This document shows, piece by piece, positions 42,516 through 51,461 of a stretch of 64,000 nucleotides of DNA; positions within the stretch are counted from its first letter, which is position 1; each line of letters opens with the position of its first letter. Position numbers and translations under genes: made by a program. The notes under the pieces were generated by a model, which was given only the letters and a program-made list of their open reading frames with translations, ran no database searches and had not been told where the DNA came from. The DNA is from Hyphobacterium indicum (GTDB lineage Bacteria; Pseudomonadota; Alphaproteobacteria; Caulobacterales; Maricaulaceae): assembly GCF_003129605.1 (NCBI RefSeq), contig NZ_QBDX01000003.1, positions 62,001 to 126,000 of the forward strand. The letters run 5' to 3'.

Positions 42516-43705
42516 TCCGCTTTCTCTTGAGCCTTGTCTTGCTGGCAGGATTGACCGCCGCGGCCAGCGCGCATGAGCGGAGCCGCTCCAATTCGGCATG
42601 GACCGAAACAGAGACCGGCCTGACCGGCCGGATCTATCTCGATGCACGGCAGGCCACGCTTTTTCTCTCGCTCTCAGACGAAGGGACAACGCTGGAATCC
42701 GCATATCAGCAGCGGCTGGTGGATGGGCTGCGCGTGGCGCGTGGCGACACGGCCTGTACACTGGATGCCCCGCCTTCTGTCCGCCTGCGCGCGGACGGGC
42801 GGCTGGAGGGCCAGGCCAACTGGATCTGCGACGCGCAAGGCCAGATCGAAATCGGCGTTCAGGTTTTTTCGCCGCTGTCGGCCAACCATGTTCACTTCAT
42901 CAGGTTGGAAAGTGCCGGCGGCGTTCAGGAACGCATTCTTTCCCGCGGGCAGACCACAGCCAGCTTTGGCTCGGACGGCCTTGCCGGACCGGCCGGATGG
43001 ACCGGCTTCCTGATCCTTGGCTTTGAACATATTCTCGGCGGTCCGGATCATGTCGCCTTCGTTCTCGGCCTGATGCTCATCGTCTCGGGTTGGCGGCGGC
43101 TGGCCCTTGTGACACTCGGTTTCACGCTCGGACATTCCGTCACGCTGGCGCTTGCGGTGCTGGGCTGGGTCTCACCGCCGGGGGCCGCGGTCGAATCCCT
43201 TATCGGGTTTTCCATCCTCTTCATCGCAGCCGAAGCGGCGCTTTCAAAGTCCGCCGAATTCCGGCGGATGGGCTGGGGTGGCGGCGCGGTTCTGCTGGCA
43301 CTTGCGAGCATTTCGGTGTTTGCGGGCGGGCTCCTCACCTGGCCGGCCTGGCTGGGACTGATCGTGCTGACGGTCTTCTATTTCCACTGGCTGGGACAAG
43401 GCGGCCGGATGGAGTTCGCCGCCCCGATGCTCAGCGGCGGGTTCGGCCTTGTACATGGTGTTGGATTTGCCGGCATCTTGCTGGAAATCGATATATCCGG
43501 TGATCGGCTTCTGCCGTCCCTGATCAGCTTCAATGCCGGTGTGGAACTGGGTCAGCTGGCGATTGTCGCCGCGGTACTGTCCGGGCTGGCAATCCTGCGC
43601 CTGTTCACACCGGAACGCGTCCTGTTCTGGGGCCGGTCTGCCGTCATAGCGGGACTGGCCGGGGTTGGAACCTTCTGGTTTGTCGGCCGGGCCTTCGGTG
43701 CCTAG
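42512..43705 (+). CDS. HupE/UreJ family membrane protein
   Basis: The 397-residue protein has a signal peptide (MIRFLLSLVLLAGLTAAASA), a periplasmic domain of about 130 residues and a C-terminal HupE/UreJ-type membrane domain with six or seven helices. The diagnostic GFEHILGGPDHVAFVLGL motif lies near 170-187 and LGHSVTLALAV near 206-216. His-rich helices of this family transport or hold metal, typically nickel or cobalt. The link to DUF3604 and a PpiC-like protein suggests metal delivery to the DUF3604 enzyme, which is an inference. It converges on the DsbA-like gene with a 4-bp overlap. Confidence 0.88.
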   Translation: MIRFLLSLVLLAGLTAAASAHERSRSNSAWTETETGLTGRIYLDARQATLFLSLSDEGTTLESAYQQRLVDGLRVARGDTACTLDAPPSVRLRADGRLEGQANWICDAQGQIEIGVQVFSPLSANHVHFIRLESAGGVQERILSRGQTTASFGSDGLAGPAGWTGFLILGFEHILGGPDHVAFVLGLMLIVSGWRRLALVTLGFTLGHSVTLALAVLGWVSPPGAAVESLIGFSILFIAAEAALSKSAEFRRMGWGGGAVLLALASISVFAGGLLTWPAWLGLIVLTVFYFHWLGQGGRMEFAAPMLSGGFGLVHGVGFAGILLEIDISGDRLLPSLISFNAGVELGQLAIVAAVLSGLAILRLFTPERVLFWGRSAVIAGLAGVGTFWFVGRAFGA

Positions 43706-44763
43706 CTTTCCTCAAGCCAGCGCCCGACCTGCCACAGCCGGTCCTGCCCGAAGGCCGAATGCTCACCCACCCGAAAGGATGGGACGCCCCAAAGACCCAG
43801 CGCGAACATTTCCTGCCGGTTTTTTTCCACCGCGTCCCGCCAGCTGTCGTCAGCCATGGCGTCTTGCGCATAGGCCCAGTCCAGCCCCGCGCGCTCGGTC
43901 ATTGTCCGCAAGCCCCTATCCGTTGCCGCATTAAGGCCCTCGGCCCAGACACCGCGATAGAAGCTCTGTGCAAAATCGACGCCTTTCCCCTCTGGAATGG
44001 CACGGTGAAGAATAGCCAGACCGCGTTCAACGCCCGTCCCGACCGGGTCCTCGATCTTCCCGAAAGGAATGCCCAGACGCTCAGCCTCGCGTTTGCAGTC
44101 ACGAACGATATAGAGCCGCTTCTCGGACGGCACCGGCAATGACCGCATCACCATGGGCAGGATCGGTTTCAACGTGATTTCGGCATTCCATAAGCGTGCC
44201 AGATCCGGTGCGCGCATCATCGCCAGATAGCTGTAGGGGCTGCGCAAGGAGAAATACATGTCGAACGATCCGCCTGTGGCATGGGTCGGCTCGGCGCGCG
44301 GCGGAAAGAGCAGCGCATCCTCGTTCGCACCGAGACGGCGCTCCAGATGGTGTAGCCGGTCAATGCCCCAATACCACTCGCCCTCGAACCAGATCATGCC
44401 ACTGCCATAATGGCCCAGCTTCCGGCGCAGGCTGGCATTCGCGGCCGGATCCCCTTCCGGGGTGAGCCGGACATCCGCCGCTGCGATGCCATAGGCCGCG
44501 CGCAGGCCCGACGCATCGCGCTTTGAATAGGCGGCCAGCATGTCCGGTTCGGGGGCCGCAGATTTTTCCGGCGCGGGCACAGACAGCGCTTTCAGCTCCA
44601 GCCCGTAATGCTGCGCAAAAGCGGGCAGCGCATCGGCGAGCAATTCGGAATACGGCTCGCCCTGCTCCAGGAAGACGAGCAAGGTCCGCGATTGGCCGGT
44701 CAGCGCGCGCCGCGCCGCGTGCCACCCCCGTACCGCCGCACGGATACGGCGGCTGCTGATCAT
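43702..44763 (-). CDS. DsbA/kappa-GST-like protein with two thioredoxin-type domains
   Basis: The C-terminal half matches 2-hydroxychromene-2-carboxylate isomerase/DsbA-like proteins: FDMYFSLRSPYSYLAMMRAPDLARLW, then LPMVMRSLPVPSEKRLYIVRDCKREAERLGI, and the late GLWGVPSFRVGEHSAFGQDRLWQV. The N-terminal half (LLVFLEQGEPYSELLADAL) looks like a second, degenerate domain. The Ser in SPYSY replaces the CxxC of DsbA, so a glutathione-dependent role is more likely than disulfide formation. ATG 44763 is used; a GTG at 44790 would overlap the upstream stop by GTGA and is also plausible. Cytosolic, with no signal peptide. Confidence 0.8.
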   Translation of the reverse strand: MISSRRIRAAVRGWHAARRALTGQSRTLLVFLEQGEPYSELLADALPAFAQHYGLELKALSVPAPEKSAAPEPDMLAAYSKRDASGLRAAYGIAAADVRLTPEGDPAANASLRRKLGHYGSGMIWFEGEWYWGIDRLHHLERRLGANEDALLFPPRAEPTHATGGSFDMYFSLRSPYSYLAMMRAPDLARLWNAEITLKPILPMVMRSLPVPSEKRLYIVRDCKREAERLGIPFGKIEDPVGTGVERGLAILHRAIPEGKGVDFAQSFYRGVWAEGLNAATDRGLRTMTERAGLDWAYAQDAMADDSWRDAVEKNRQEMFALGLWGVPSFRVGEHSAFGQDRLWQVGRWLEES

Positions 44764-44786
44764 TTGTGAGGCGAAGGCGCGAGCAC

Positions 44787-45191
44787 TCACGCCGACGGCA
44801 TCCGGCAGGGAATGAGAAGCTGGCCTTCAAGGCCCGCCTTTCGATGGACGGCGATCTCCTGGAATTCCGGCGTCAGGCTGATCTCGGCCAAAGTCTTCGG
44901 CGACGGATAGGTCATGATTGCCACCATATCCCACGCCTCGTCCATTTCGCCGATCAGCAGAGGAAGGGCGTCGCCAGAAAAATCCAGCGTCCCGCCGGCA
45001 TCCATGACCAGCTTGGTCATCGGGATGGCATAGCGAAAATACGCCTCCTTGCCGGAGATGTCCGCATCGCGCCCGTCCGGATAGGCAGCAGTTTTGCGAA
45101 ATTTCAGCAGGTTCAACATGGCGACCGGCGCATCGCCCAGCTCCATAAACCCCTGCATCTGTGCCTCATTCGGATCTACGGCATTTTTCAT
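44787..45191 (-). CDS. DUF1330 domain protein
   Basis: The 134-residue product shows the dimeric alpha/beta-barrel pattern of DUF1330: VAMLNLLKFRKTAAYPDGRD, YAIPMTKLVMDAGGTLDFSGD, and WDMVAIMTYPSPKTLAEI. AAAGGGGAGGG upstream of the ATG at 45191 is a strong ribosome-binding site. It is probably co-transcribed with the DsbA-like gene downstream. No enzymatic activity is established for the family. Confidence 0.85.
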   Translation of the reverse strand: MKNAVDPNEAQMQGFMELGDAPVAMLNLLKFRKTAAYPDGRDADISGKEAYFRYAIPMTKLVMDAGGTLDFSGDALPLLIGEMDEAWDMVAIMTYPSPKTLAEISLTPEFQEIAVHRKAGLEGQLLIPCRMPSA

Positions 45192-45258
45192 AATCGTCCC
45201 TCCCCTTTAGTGCCGCAGGAGGCCGGATCATGGGTCCGCCGTCAACCGGTTTGACGGA

Positions 45259-46563
45259 TCAGGCCTGAACCTCGTCCAGCCCCAGCGTCAGGACAGACGC
45301 CAGCCCGGCCATGCCCGCCATGACCAGCAACACCACAGCCGGCCCTGTGACCGCCGCAAGCACACTGAACAGACCGCCCGCCAGCAAAACCACACCCACA
45401 ACCGTATTGGAAAGCGCCGTATAGGCCGCGCGGGTTTCGGCCGTTGCCATGTCGGTCAGATGGGTCGACCGCCCCAGCCGAACGCCCTGATAGGCAATCA
45501 TGATGATGAAGATCATCGCCGGGAGCGCATAGAGCGGGTGCAGCAAGCCCGTCAGGCCAAGCATAGCGCTGATCGTGAGGGCGAACCCGCCTGCCAGCCC
45601 GGCATAGACCAGCACTTTGCGGCTCGACCGGTCGGAAAATCGTCCCCAGACATAGGCGCTAAGCAGTCCGGCCAACGCGGAAGCCAGAACCAGCGTCCCC
45701 AGCGGTAGCACTTCATCTGCCCCGGCGGCGGCTGCGATCATGAAGGGTGGGGCCAGCGCCGTTGCGGTCAGCAAGGAGCGCACAATTATGAACCGGCGCA
45801 ACTGGGCATCCTTGCGCAGCCAGACCAGGTTTTCCATCGCCGCCGCAATGGCGGACCTGCCGCCTTCTGTTGCGCCTCTGGCCTCACGCAGCGTGGTAAA
45901 AAGCAGCGCCGCAGCAATCCAGGCTGCGCCTGCCATCACGATGGCGGACACCACCAGTTCAAATCTTTGCACCAGACCGGAGGCCAGCAGACCGGCAAAG
46001 ACAATGACAACACCCGACGCGATGGATCCGGCCAGTCCTGTTGCGGTCCCGCGCCGGGATTTATCAACCGTCTTTCCAAGCACATCCTTGTAGCAGACCG
46101 AACAAACGCTGCGCGCCAGAGCCAGCGTGGCCAAAGCGAAAAGAATGGCCAGTCCGGCGGCTTGTCCACGAAAGGTGAGCGCTGCGAAGGCAATCGCCAG
46201 TGCCGACAAGCCCTGGACAGCCGCACCGGCTGACCATGCCCATTTGCGCTGCGGCAAGCGGCGGAGCGCACCTGCAGTGAATAGCTGTGGTAACAGCGCG
46301 CCCGCCTCGCGGATCGGGACCAGCAGGCCGACCAGCGCGGCCGGCGCGCCCAGGGTCAACATCAGCCAGCTCAATACCAGTTTGGGATCAATCAGCCCGT
46401 CTGCCATCTTGGACAAGGAAAGCGAGCCGACATGACGGAAGAAATTGCCGGCCTCCTCTTGGCAGGCGCTCTCGGGAATATCGCGGCAGGCCTGGCCCTC
46501 ATCGTCAATCGCGACAGCCTGAAAGGCTGGTCGAGGCCATTGGGTGGGGAATGGGTCAGCCAT
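45259..46563 (-). CDS. MFS transporter
   Basis: The 434-residue protein contains about twelve hydrophobic segments from residue 60 on, with a polar N-terminal extension of about 55 residues. Landmark sequences are the RRLPQRKWAWSAG loop (helix 2-3 region), GRFSDRSSRKVLVYAG (the MFS loop 8-9 motif with charged residues) and a long central loop at about 235. Substrate unknown. The gene stands alone on the minus strand, following a secreted protein gene in the same direction. No strong ribosome-binding site is visible before the ATG at 46563, so an internal start nearer the first membrane helix is possible. Confidence 0.85.
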   Translation of the reverse strand: MADPFPTQWPRPAFQAVAIDDEGQACRDIPESACQEEAGNFFRHVGSLSLSKMADGLIDPKLVLSWLMLTLGAPAALVGLLVPIREAGALLPQLFTAGALRRLPQRKWAWSAGAAVQGLSALAIAFAALTFRGQAAGLAILFALATLALARSVCSVCYKDVLGKTVDKSRRGTATGLAGSIASGVVIVFAGLLASGLVQRFELVVSAIVMAGAAWIAAALLFTTLREARGATEGGRSAIAAAMENLVWLRKDAQLRRFIIVRSLLTATALAPPFMIAAAAGADEVLPLGTLVLASALAGLLSAYVWGRFSDRSSRKVLVYAGLAGGFALTISAMLGLTGLLHPLYALPAMIFIIMIAYQGVRLGRSTHLTDMATAETRAAYTALSNTVVGVVLLAGGLFSVLAAVTGPAVVLLVMAGMAGLASVLTLGLDEVQA

Positions 46564-46574
46564 GCCGGAGGGAA

Positions 46575-47108
46575 CTAGTCTTCCGTGTCCTCGGGGGCCA
46601 GCACGACGCGCCCGCTCCAGCGTGGCGTGTCACTTTCGGCCTCAGCCTCCTGCGCGGCTTCTCGGGCAGCGTCCCGGTCGATCTCGCAACCTGTCCGGTT
46701 CGCGCCAAGTGCATCAGCCGCGGCCCGGCGCTGACGATATTCTTCAGGCGTGCAATTTCCGAATTCCTGCCCCCGGGTCGAAAGGCGGTCATATCGTCTG
46801 CCGGAATCTTCGTTCGAACCCGGGTTCTGTCGGAAATCAAAGTCGCCGAGTCCCCCGTCATCTTCTTCTGAAACCGCGGGCTCCGGCGCGCGGAATTCAT
46901 AGACACCCAGAGATGTTTCCACCCACCCCGTTGCGCGGGCCGGTCTGTCCTCATTGGCCCGCTCGAACTCCGAACGGGTCTCTTCTTCGGAGCGGCTTTC
47001 GCTGGACCAGCTCCACTCGACCTCGAATCTGTCGGTACGGGTTGTCTCTTCTGTTTGCGACGTCGCCGGCGGCAAGGCCGATTGAAGCAGGACAAGCAGC
47101 AGGATCAT
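46575..47108 (-). CDS. secreted hypothetical protein, acidic and low-complexity
   Basis: The ATG at 47108 has GGGAG upstream and begins a signal peptide (MILLLVLLQSALPPATS). The mature part is rich in Glu, Arg and Ser (EVEWSWSSESRSEEETRSEFE), with two Cys (NCTPEEYRQRR and TGCEIDRDAA). No domain is recognised. It is probably a periplasmic disordered protein. It shares a 206-bp divergent promoter region (47109-47314) with the cytochrome gene, in which no other feature is seen. Confidence 0.7.
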   Translation of the reverse strand: MILLLVLLQSALPPATSQTEETTRTDRFEVEWSWSSESRSEEETRSEFERANEDRPARATGWVETSLGVYEFRAPEPAVSEEDDGGLGDFDFRQNPGSNEDSGRRYDRLSTRGQEFGNCTPEEYRQRRAAADALGANRTGCEIDRDAAREAAQEAEAESDTPRWSGRVVLAPEDTED

Positions 47109-47314
47109 CACGTTCTCCCTATTGCCTTCAGCTTAGCGCTCATCTTCTCCGCCGCCAATAACAGGAGGAGCGTGCCGCCCCCGATCAGCTTCACAGGGCG
47201 TCTTTGGTGCCGCAGGGTGCCAGACCAAGTGCGGCAATTATTCCCGGCTCCACTGGTGGATTTGCCTGAATATTCAGCTAGGTTCCGAACGGAAGGTGAC
47301 ATGGAGTTGATGTG

Positions 47315-47839
47315 ATGCGCTGGATGATCATTGTGGCCGCCACCGGCTTGCTGACGGCTTGTGGCGGGGGCAGCAATTCTGAAACCGTAGACGACACGGA
47401 AACCCCGGATCCGGCTGCAAGCACCAGACAGGTATCGGCAACACCGGCTTCGGCAGAGCCACCCGCAGCGGCCGAGACGGTTGATCTGTCCTATCTGCCC
47501 ATGCCCTATTCCGAGGCCGATTACGATTCCGGACGCAGATTGTTCCGGCGGTGCGGTTCCTGCCATACGGTCGCTGACGGCGGTGGTAACCGCGTGGGTC
47601 CGAATCTCTACGGCATGTTCGGACGCGAGGCCGGCTCGGTCGAGAATTTCAATTATTCAACCGCTTTGGAAAACGCGGACTTTGTCTGGACTCCGGAGCA
47701 GCTGGATGGCTGGCTTGCCAATCCGCGTGATTTCCTGCCCGGCAACCGCATGTCCTTTGTCGGCTTGCGCGAAGAGACCGACCGGCGCGATGTCATCGCC
47801 TATGTCATGCATGAAACCGGTTATCCGCGCGAAGACTAG
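47315..47839 (+). CDS. lipoprotein c-type cytochrome
   Basis: The 174-residue protein has a lipoprotein signal (MRWMIIVAATGLLTAC, lipobox LTAC) and a Thr/Ala/Pro-rich linker. A class I cytochrome c domain follows, with heme motif CGSCH near 79-83, VGPNLYGMFGREAG, and the distal Met in GNRMSFVG near 145-152. It is anchored in the membrane and faces the periplasm, where it would shuttle electrons to an oxidase. The ATG at 47315 is preferred over the GTG one codon upstream. It converges on the outer-membrane protein gene with a 4-bp overlap. Confidence 0.9.
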   Translation: MRWMIIVAATGLLTACGGGSNSETVDDTETPDPAASTRQVSATPASAEPPAAAETVDLSYLPMPYSEADYDSGRRLFRRCGSCHTVADGGGNRVGPNLYGMFGREAGSVENFNYSTALENADFVWTPEQLDGWLANPRDFLPGNRMSFVGLREETDRRDVIAYVMHETGYPRED

Positions 47840-48729
47840 AAAGACCGCCACCAGCTCGCAACAAGGCCGGTTTCATCAATGGCATTCCGGCCGGAGAGGG
47901 TTGTGAAAGCACCGACCATCAGACGGCCACGGCCAAAATTCCGCCCCGCCGAGAACTGGACCTTGTGCTGCCTGTATTCCCGCCCGTTGCGCACAATGTC
48001 CGCATCCGCGACGGTATAGAAGGATTGCGCCATTACGAGGTAGTTTTCGCGGATGCGCCAGCCCAGGGTCGCATCCAGGCGGGTTTCCGCCGGATACTCG
48101 TCAGCGCGCCATGTGCGTCCAAGCTGCAAGTCCAGAAACCCGTTCGAACCCACGGATCGTCCTACCAGTGCGCGCAATTCCACGCCATTGGCGCCATCGC
48201 CGAGCGGCCGGTCGGCAACGTTTTCACCTCCGCCGGGAATGACGCCCGCAATCTGAACCGATGACGTCCAGCGGCCAAAGCTGAGAAGACGCGCCTGAAG
48301 GCCCGCGCGGCTGGCAGCAAGCCCCTCGGCGGTGTCCGTAATGCCGTTATTGTCCTGGCTGACACGTTGACCCGCAAGTTGCAGGACGAGGGTCAAACGG
48401 TCTGTAAGGCCGTATTCCGTATAAAATGATGATTCATATTTCGAGAAATAGAGGCCCGGCTGCCGTTCGCCATTGCGGTCCAGACTGCTGCCGGCCTCGG
48501 ACAGCAAAAGCCCGGAAATTATGATGCCGTGGCCTTTTTCCTGAACCCACGCGCCGGCAAATGCCGGGGCGGAAATCAGAAGGACACAAAAGACTGCTAC
48601 TGATCGTAGCCCGGCGATTCCCGGTCGACGCGCGCACGCAAGGCCGCCCAGGCGATTTCGAGGAAGAATTCGTTCAGCACCCCCTCTTCGCCCTGCTTGT
48701 AGACCTTGTCCTGCATCTCCTTGTCCCAC
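47836..48729 (-). CDS. outer-membrane beta-barrel-like protein (start unclear)
   Basis: From about 48600 the frame reads VAVFCVLLISAPAFAGAW, a signal peptide, then alternating amphipathic strands ending in WWRSF with a C-terminal Phe, as in outer-membrane barrels. Motifs resemble phenol-degradation MetA/transporter-type barrels, but no family is certain. No ATG, GTG or TTG occurs in frame near the signal peptide; the only canonical start is the GTG at 48729, which would overlap the upstream aldolase gene by 133 bp and add 43 unlikely residues. A rare start codon (for example ATT or CTG) or translation coupled to the aldolase stop is possible. Function unknown. Confidence 0.65.
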   Translation of the reverse strand: MGQGDAGQGLQAGRRGGAERILPRNRLGGLACARRPGIAGLRSVAVFCVLLISAPAFAGAWVQEKGHGIIISGLLLSEAGSSLDRNGERQPGLYFSKYESSFYTEYGLTDRLTLVLQLAGQRVSQDNNGITDTAEGLAASRAGLQARLLSFGRWTSSVQIAGVIPGGGENVADRPLGDGANGVELRALVGRSVGSNGFLDLQLGRTWRADEYPAETRLDATLGWRIRENYLVMAQSFYTVADADIVRNGREYRQHKVQFSAGRNFGRGRLMVGAFTTLSGRNAIDETGLVASWWRSF

Positions 48730-49364
48730 TGGATCAGCTCCCCGCCGCCCTGTGCCAGAGTCTGTATCTTACACGCACGCTCAAGGAGATAAATACGTAA
48801 ATACGCCTGGAACGGGTGGGATCCGACCGACAACGTCCCGTGGTTGCGCAGGATCATGGCATTTTTCTCGCCCAGATCGGCCACCAGCCGGGCCTTTTCC
48901 GCCTCCACAAGCGCAAGACCTTCATAGTCGTGATAGGCAACATCGGACATGATGTTCATTGCCAGTTGCGAGATCGGTAAAAGCCCGTCCTTCTGTGCCG
49001 CAACGGCCACGCCGCAATCGGTATGAAGATGCATTGCAACGGTCACATCGTGACGCGCCGCATGAATGGCCGAATGGATCGTGAACCCTGCCGGATTGAT
49101 TCCGTAGGTCGAGGGCGGGAGTACATTTCCGTCCAGATCCACCTTCACAAGGTTTGACGCGGTGACGTCTTCATAGAGCAGTCCGAACGGATTGAGCAGA
49201 AAGTGCTCTTCAGGGCCGGGAACGCGCATGGAAATATGGGTGAAGAACAGATCGTCCCATCCATGCATATGCACAAGCCGGTATAGCGCCGCCAGATCAC
49301 AGCGTGCCTTCCATTCCTCTTCGCCTACCACGTCTCTGACGCTCTGCTTTGATTGATCATCCAT
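48597..49364 (-). CDS. class II aldolase/adducin family protein
   Basis: The 255-residue protein has the zinc-binding and sugar-phosphate pattern of the family: LYRLVHMHGWDDLFFTHISM near 30-49, TIHSAIHAARHDVTVAMHLHTD near 104-125 with the metal His pair, and RNHGTLSVG near 183-191 with the third His. Canonical fuculose-1-phosphate aldolases use a catalytic Glu that is not conserved in many adducin-like members, so the reaction is uncertain. ATG 49364 is preceded by GGGAGGC. It overlaps the next gene, whose start is unclear. Confidence 0.85.
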   Translation of the reverse strand: MDDQSKQSVRDVVGEEEWKARCDLAALYRLVHMHGWDDLFFTHISMRVPGPEEHFLLNPFGLLYEDVTASNLVKVDLDGNVLPPSTYGINPAGFTIHSAIHAARHDVTVAMHLHTDCGVAVAAQKDGLLPISQLAMNIMSDVAYHDYEGLALVEAEKARLVADLGEKNAMILRNHGTLSVGSHPFQAYLRIYLLERACKIQTLAQGGGELIQWDKEMQDKVYKQGEEGVLNEFFLEIAWAALRARVDRESPGYDQ

Positions 49365-49514
49365 GCCGGCCTCCCGAATTCTCTGGCATAAGATTGAACG
49401 ACACAGGGCCCGCGTCAATTGCAGCTCTGCCGTCAGGATTTAACGGCGGATAAACCAGGGCTGGAATCCATTGCAGACTCAGGCTTTTATAGGGATTGGA
49501 AATCAGGCAACGTT

Positions 49515-50570
49515 ATGAGCGACATTGCATCGGCCCTGACACATCTGGCGCGCGTTCGCGATCCGCAAAGCCGTGCAGCACTGGCGCTGGGCGTTACTGA
49601 CATCTGTGTCGGCAGACCGCTCACCAACCGGACCCAGCCCCTCGCAAACGACATCCTTCTGGCTTTGGCGCTCAAGGTGGAAGAATCGGTTCGCATCCAG
49701 ATGGCTTCGCGGCTGGCAGAATGTGAGTGGGCTCCCCGCGGTATCGTGCGATATCTGGCATTTGATGCGCCCTGTGTGGCGGAGGCCGTCATTCGGAAAA
49801 GCCTGGTCCTCGAACCGGAAGATCTGGTCGAACTGGCCAATACGGGGTCCCGCGAACATCGCATCCTGATCGCTGGCCGTTGCCATATCGGCATCGCTGT
49901 CAGCGATGCGGTTATGGCGTATTCAGAACCGGAAGTCATAGACCGCCTGATCCGTAATACGACCGCCCGGATTTCCGATTCCGCCATGTCGGTCTGCATG
50001 GAGACCGCGATCGCCGATGAAAGCCTGTCCCGCCTGATGCTGGAACGCGACGATATCCCGCCCGCTTTTGTTGACCGGCTCACCGCCCGGATTTCGGAAG
50101 CCGTGCGCGATCAGGTCGCACAGCATTTCGGCCTGGAAGCAGGCAGGCTGGACGAGATCGGGACCAATGCACAACCGGCAGCCACTGCGGAAGACAGCGA
50201 AACCGAAGCGCGAAAACTGGTCGAGCGCATGGCCGCTACCGGCGAACTCAATGGCACGGTCGCCGTTCGCGCTTTGACAGACGGCAAGAGCCTTCTGTTT
50301 GACTATGCCATTGCCGATCTGTGCAGCCTGTCCGTCGAGCAATGGCGGGCCGCACTTGGTATGTCCAGCATGCGGGCAACGGCACTCGCGTGCCGCGCAG
50401 CACGTATTGATACATCGCTCTTCCCGTCGGTCGTCCGCGGCATGCAGAAAACCGGGCGGATCCAGGAGGACCTGCCCCCGGACGCCATGGTCAGTGCCGC
50501 CAGTATATTCCAGAAATTCACGCCCGGCAGCGCCCATGATGCCTTGCGCCGGCTGGCAGCGCAGGTTTGA
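49515..50570 (+). CDS. DUF2336 domain protein
   Basis: The 351-residue protein belongs to DUF2336, a helical repeat-like family restricted largely to alphaproteobacteria (LARVRDPQSRAALALGVTDICV, RIQMASRLAECEWAPRGIVRYLA, then EDLVELANTGSREHRILIAGR). The ATG at 49515 fits; the frame extends further upstream without conservation. A second DUF2336 protein is encoded on the opposite strand at 52356-53534, with nadK, a pseudo-receiver and an Hpt protein between, so this looks like a linked regulatory cluster. The role of DUF2336 is not established. Confidence 0.85.
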   Translation: MSDIASALTHLARVRDPQSRAALALGVTDICVGRPLTNRTQPLANDILLALALKVEESVRIQMASRLAECEWAPRGIVRYLAFDAPCVAEAVIRKSLVLEPEDLVELANTGSREHRILIAGRCHIGIAVSDAVMAYSEPEVIDRLIRNTTARISDSAMSVCMETAIADESLSRLMLERDDIPPAFVDRLTARISEAVRDQVAQHFGLEAGRLDEIGTNAQPAATAEDSETEARKLVERMAATGELNGTVAVRALTDGKSLLFDYAIADLCSLSVEQWRAALGMSSMRATALACRAARIDTSLFPSVVRGMQKTGRIQEDLPPDAMVSAASIFQKFTPGSAHDALRRLAAQV

Positions 50571-50586
50571 ATATTCCGGCCCGATC

Positions 50587-51384
50587 ATGGAGACCGGAGT
50601 GAGCCCGCTACCCCTGTCAGATACGCCTTCGCTGAGCTTCATGGCCAGCAACCGCCCGGATGCGCAGGATGCCTGCAAGCGGCTGCAGGACCGGTATGGC
50701 AACGTCCCGGTCGGGGACGCGGACATCGTCGTTGCCCTGGGCGGGGATGGCATGATGCTGGAAGCGCTGCATGCGGTGATGGACACCGGCATTCCTGTTT
50801 ACGGGATTAATTACGGATCGGTCGGCTTCCTGATGAACAATCCGGCTGAAAGCGATCTCATCGATCATTTGCGACGGGCCGAGAAAACCTCGATTCATCC
50901 GCTACGCGCCACCGGCACTGACATCCGCGGCAATCGGTTTTCCGCTCTTGCCATCAATGAGGTATCCCTCCTGCGCGAAACACGCCAGACGGCCAAGATA
51001 CAGATTTCCGTCGATGGCCGGATTCGTCTGGCAGAACTCGCCGCAGACGGCGTCATGGTCGCAACACCTGCCGGCTCCACCGCCTATAATGCCTCGGCTC
51101 ACGGGCCTATTCTGCCTTTGGGTTCGCGCACACTGGCTTTGACGCCGATCAGCGCTTTCCGGCCTCGGCGCTGGCGGGGGGCGTTGCTGAGCCATGACAG
51201 CAAGGTCCGCTTTGATGTCCTCAGCCCGGAAGAGCGCCCGGTGTCTGCCGTGGCCGACAATCAGGAATTCCGGGATATTGCTTCGGTCGATATCGAGGAG
51301 GCGGCAGATGTCAGCCTCCATATGCTGTTCGATGAAGGCCGTGCGCTTGGTGAACGCATTCTGATCGAACAATTTCAAGCCTGA
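50587..51384 (+). CDS. nadK: NAD kinase
   Basis: The 265-residue enzyme phosphorylates NAD to NADP in the cytosol. Motifs are GGDGMMLEALH near 51-61, the NEV triad in LAINEVSLLRE near 118-128, and VATPAGSTAYNASA near 158-171. Length is normal for alphaproteobacterial NadK. The ATG at 50587 is only 16 bp after the DUF2336 stop, so the two are co-transcribed. The C-terminal part is short but complete. Confidence 0.95.
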   Translation: METGVSPLPLSDTPSLSFMASNRPDAQDACKRLQDRYGNVPVGDADIVVALGGDGMMLEALHAVMDTGIPVYGINYGSVGFLMNNPAESDLIDHLRRAEKTSIHPLRATGTDIRGNRFSALAINEVSLLRETRQTAKIQISVDGRIRLAELAADGVMVATPAGSTAYNASAHGPILPLGSRTLALTPISAFRPRRWRGALLSHDSKVRFDVLSPEERPVSAVADNQEFRDIASVDIEEAADVSLHMLFDEGRALGERILIEQFQA

Positions 51385-51461
51385 CAGCTTAGGCCGGCGT
51401 TAAGCATCATCTGCTACCACTTTTCCCCAATCCGCCAATGAGATGCGGAAAAAGGATGGTG

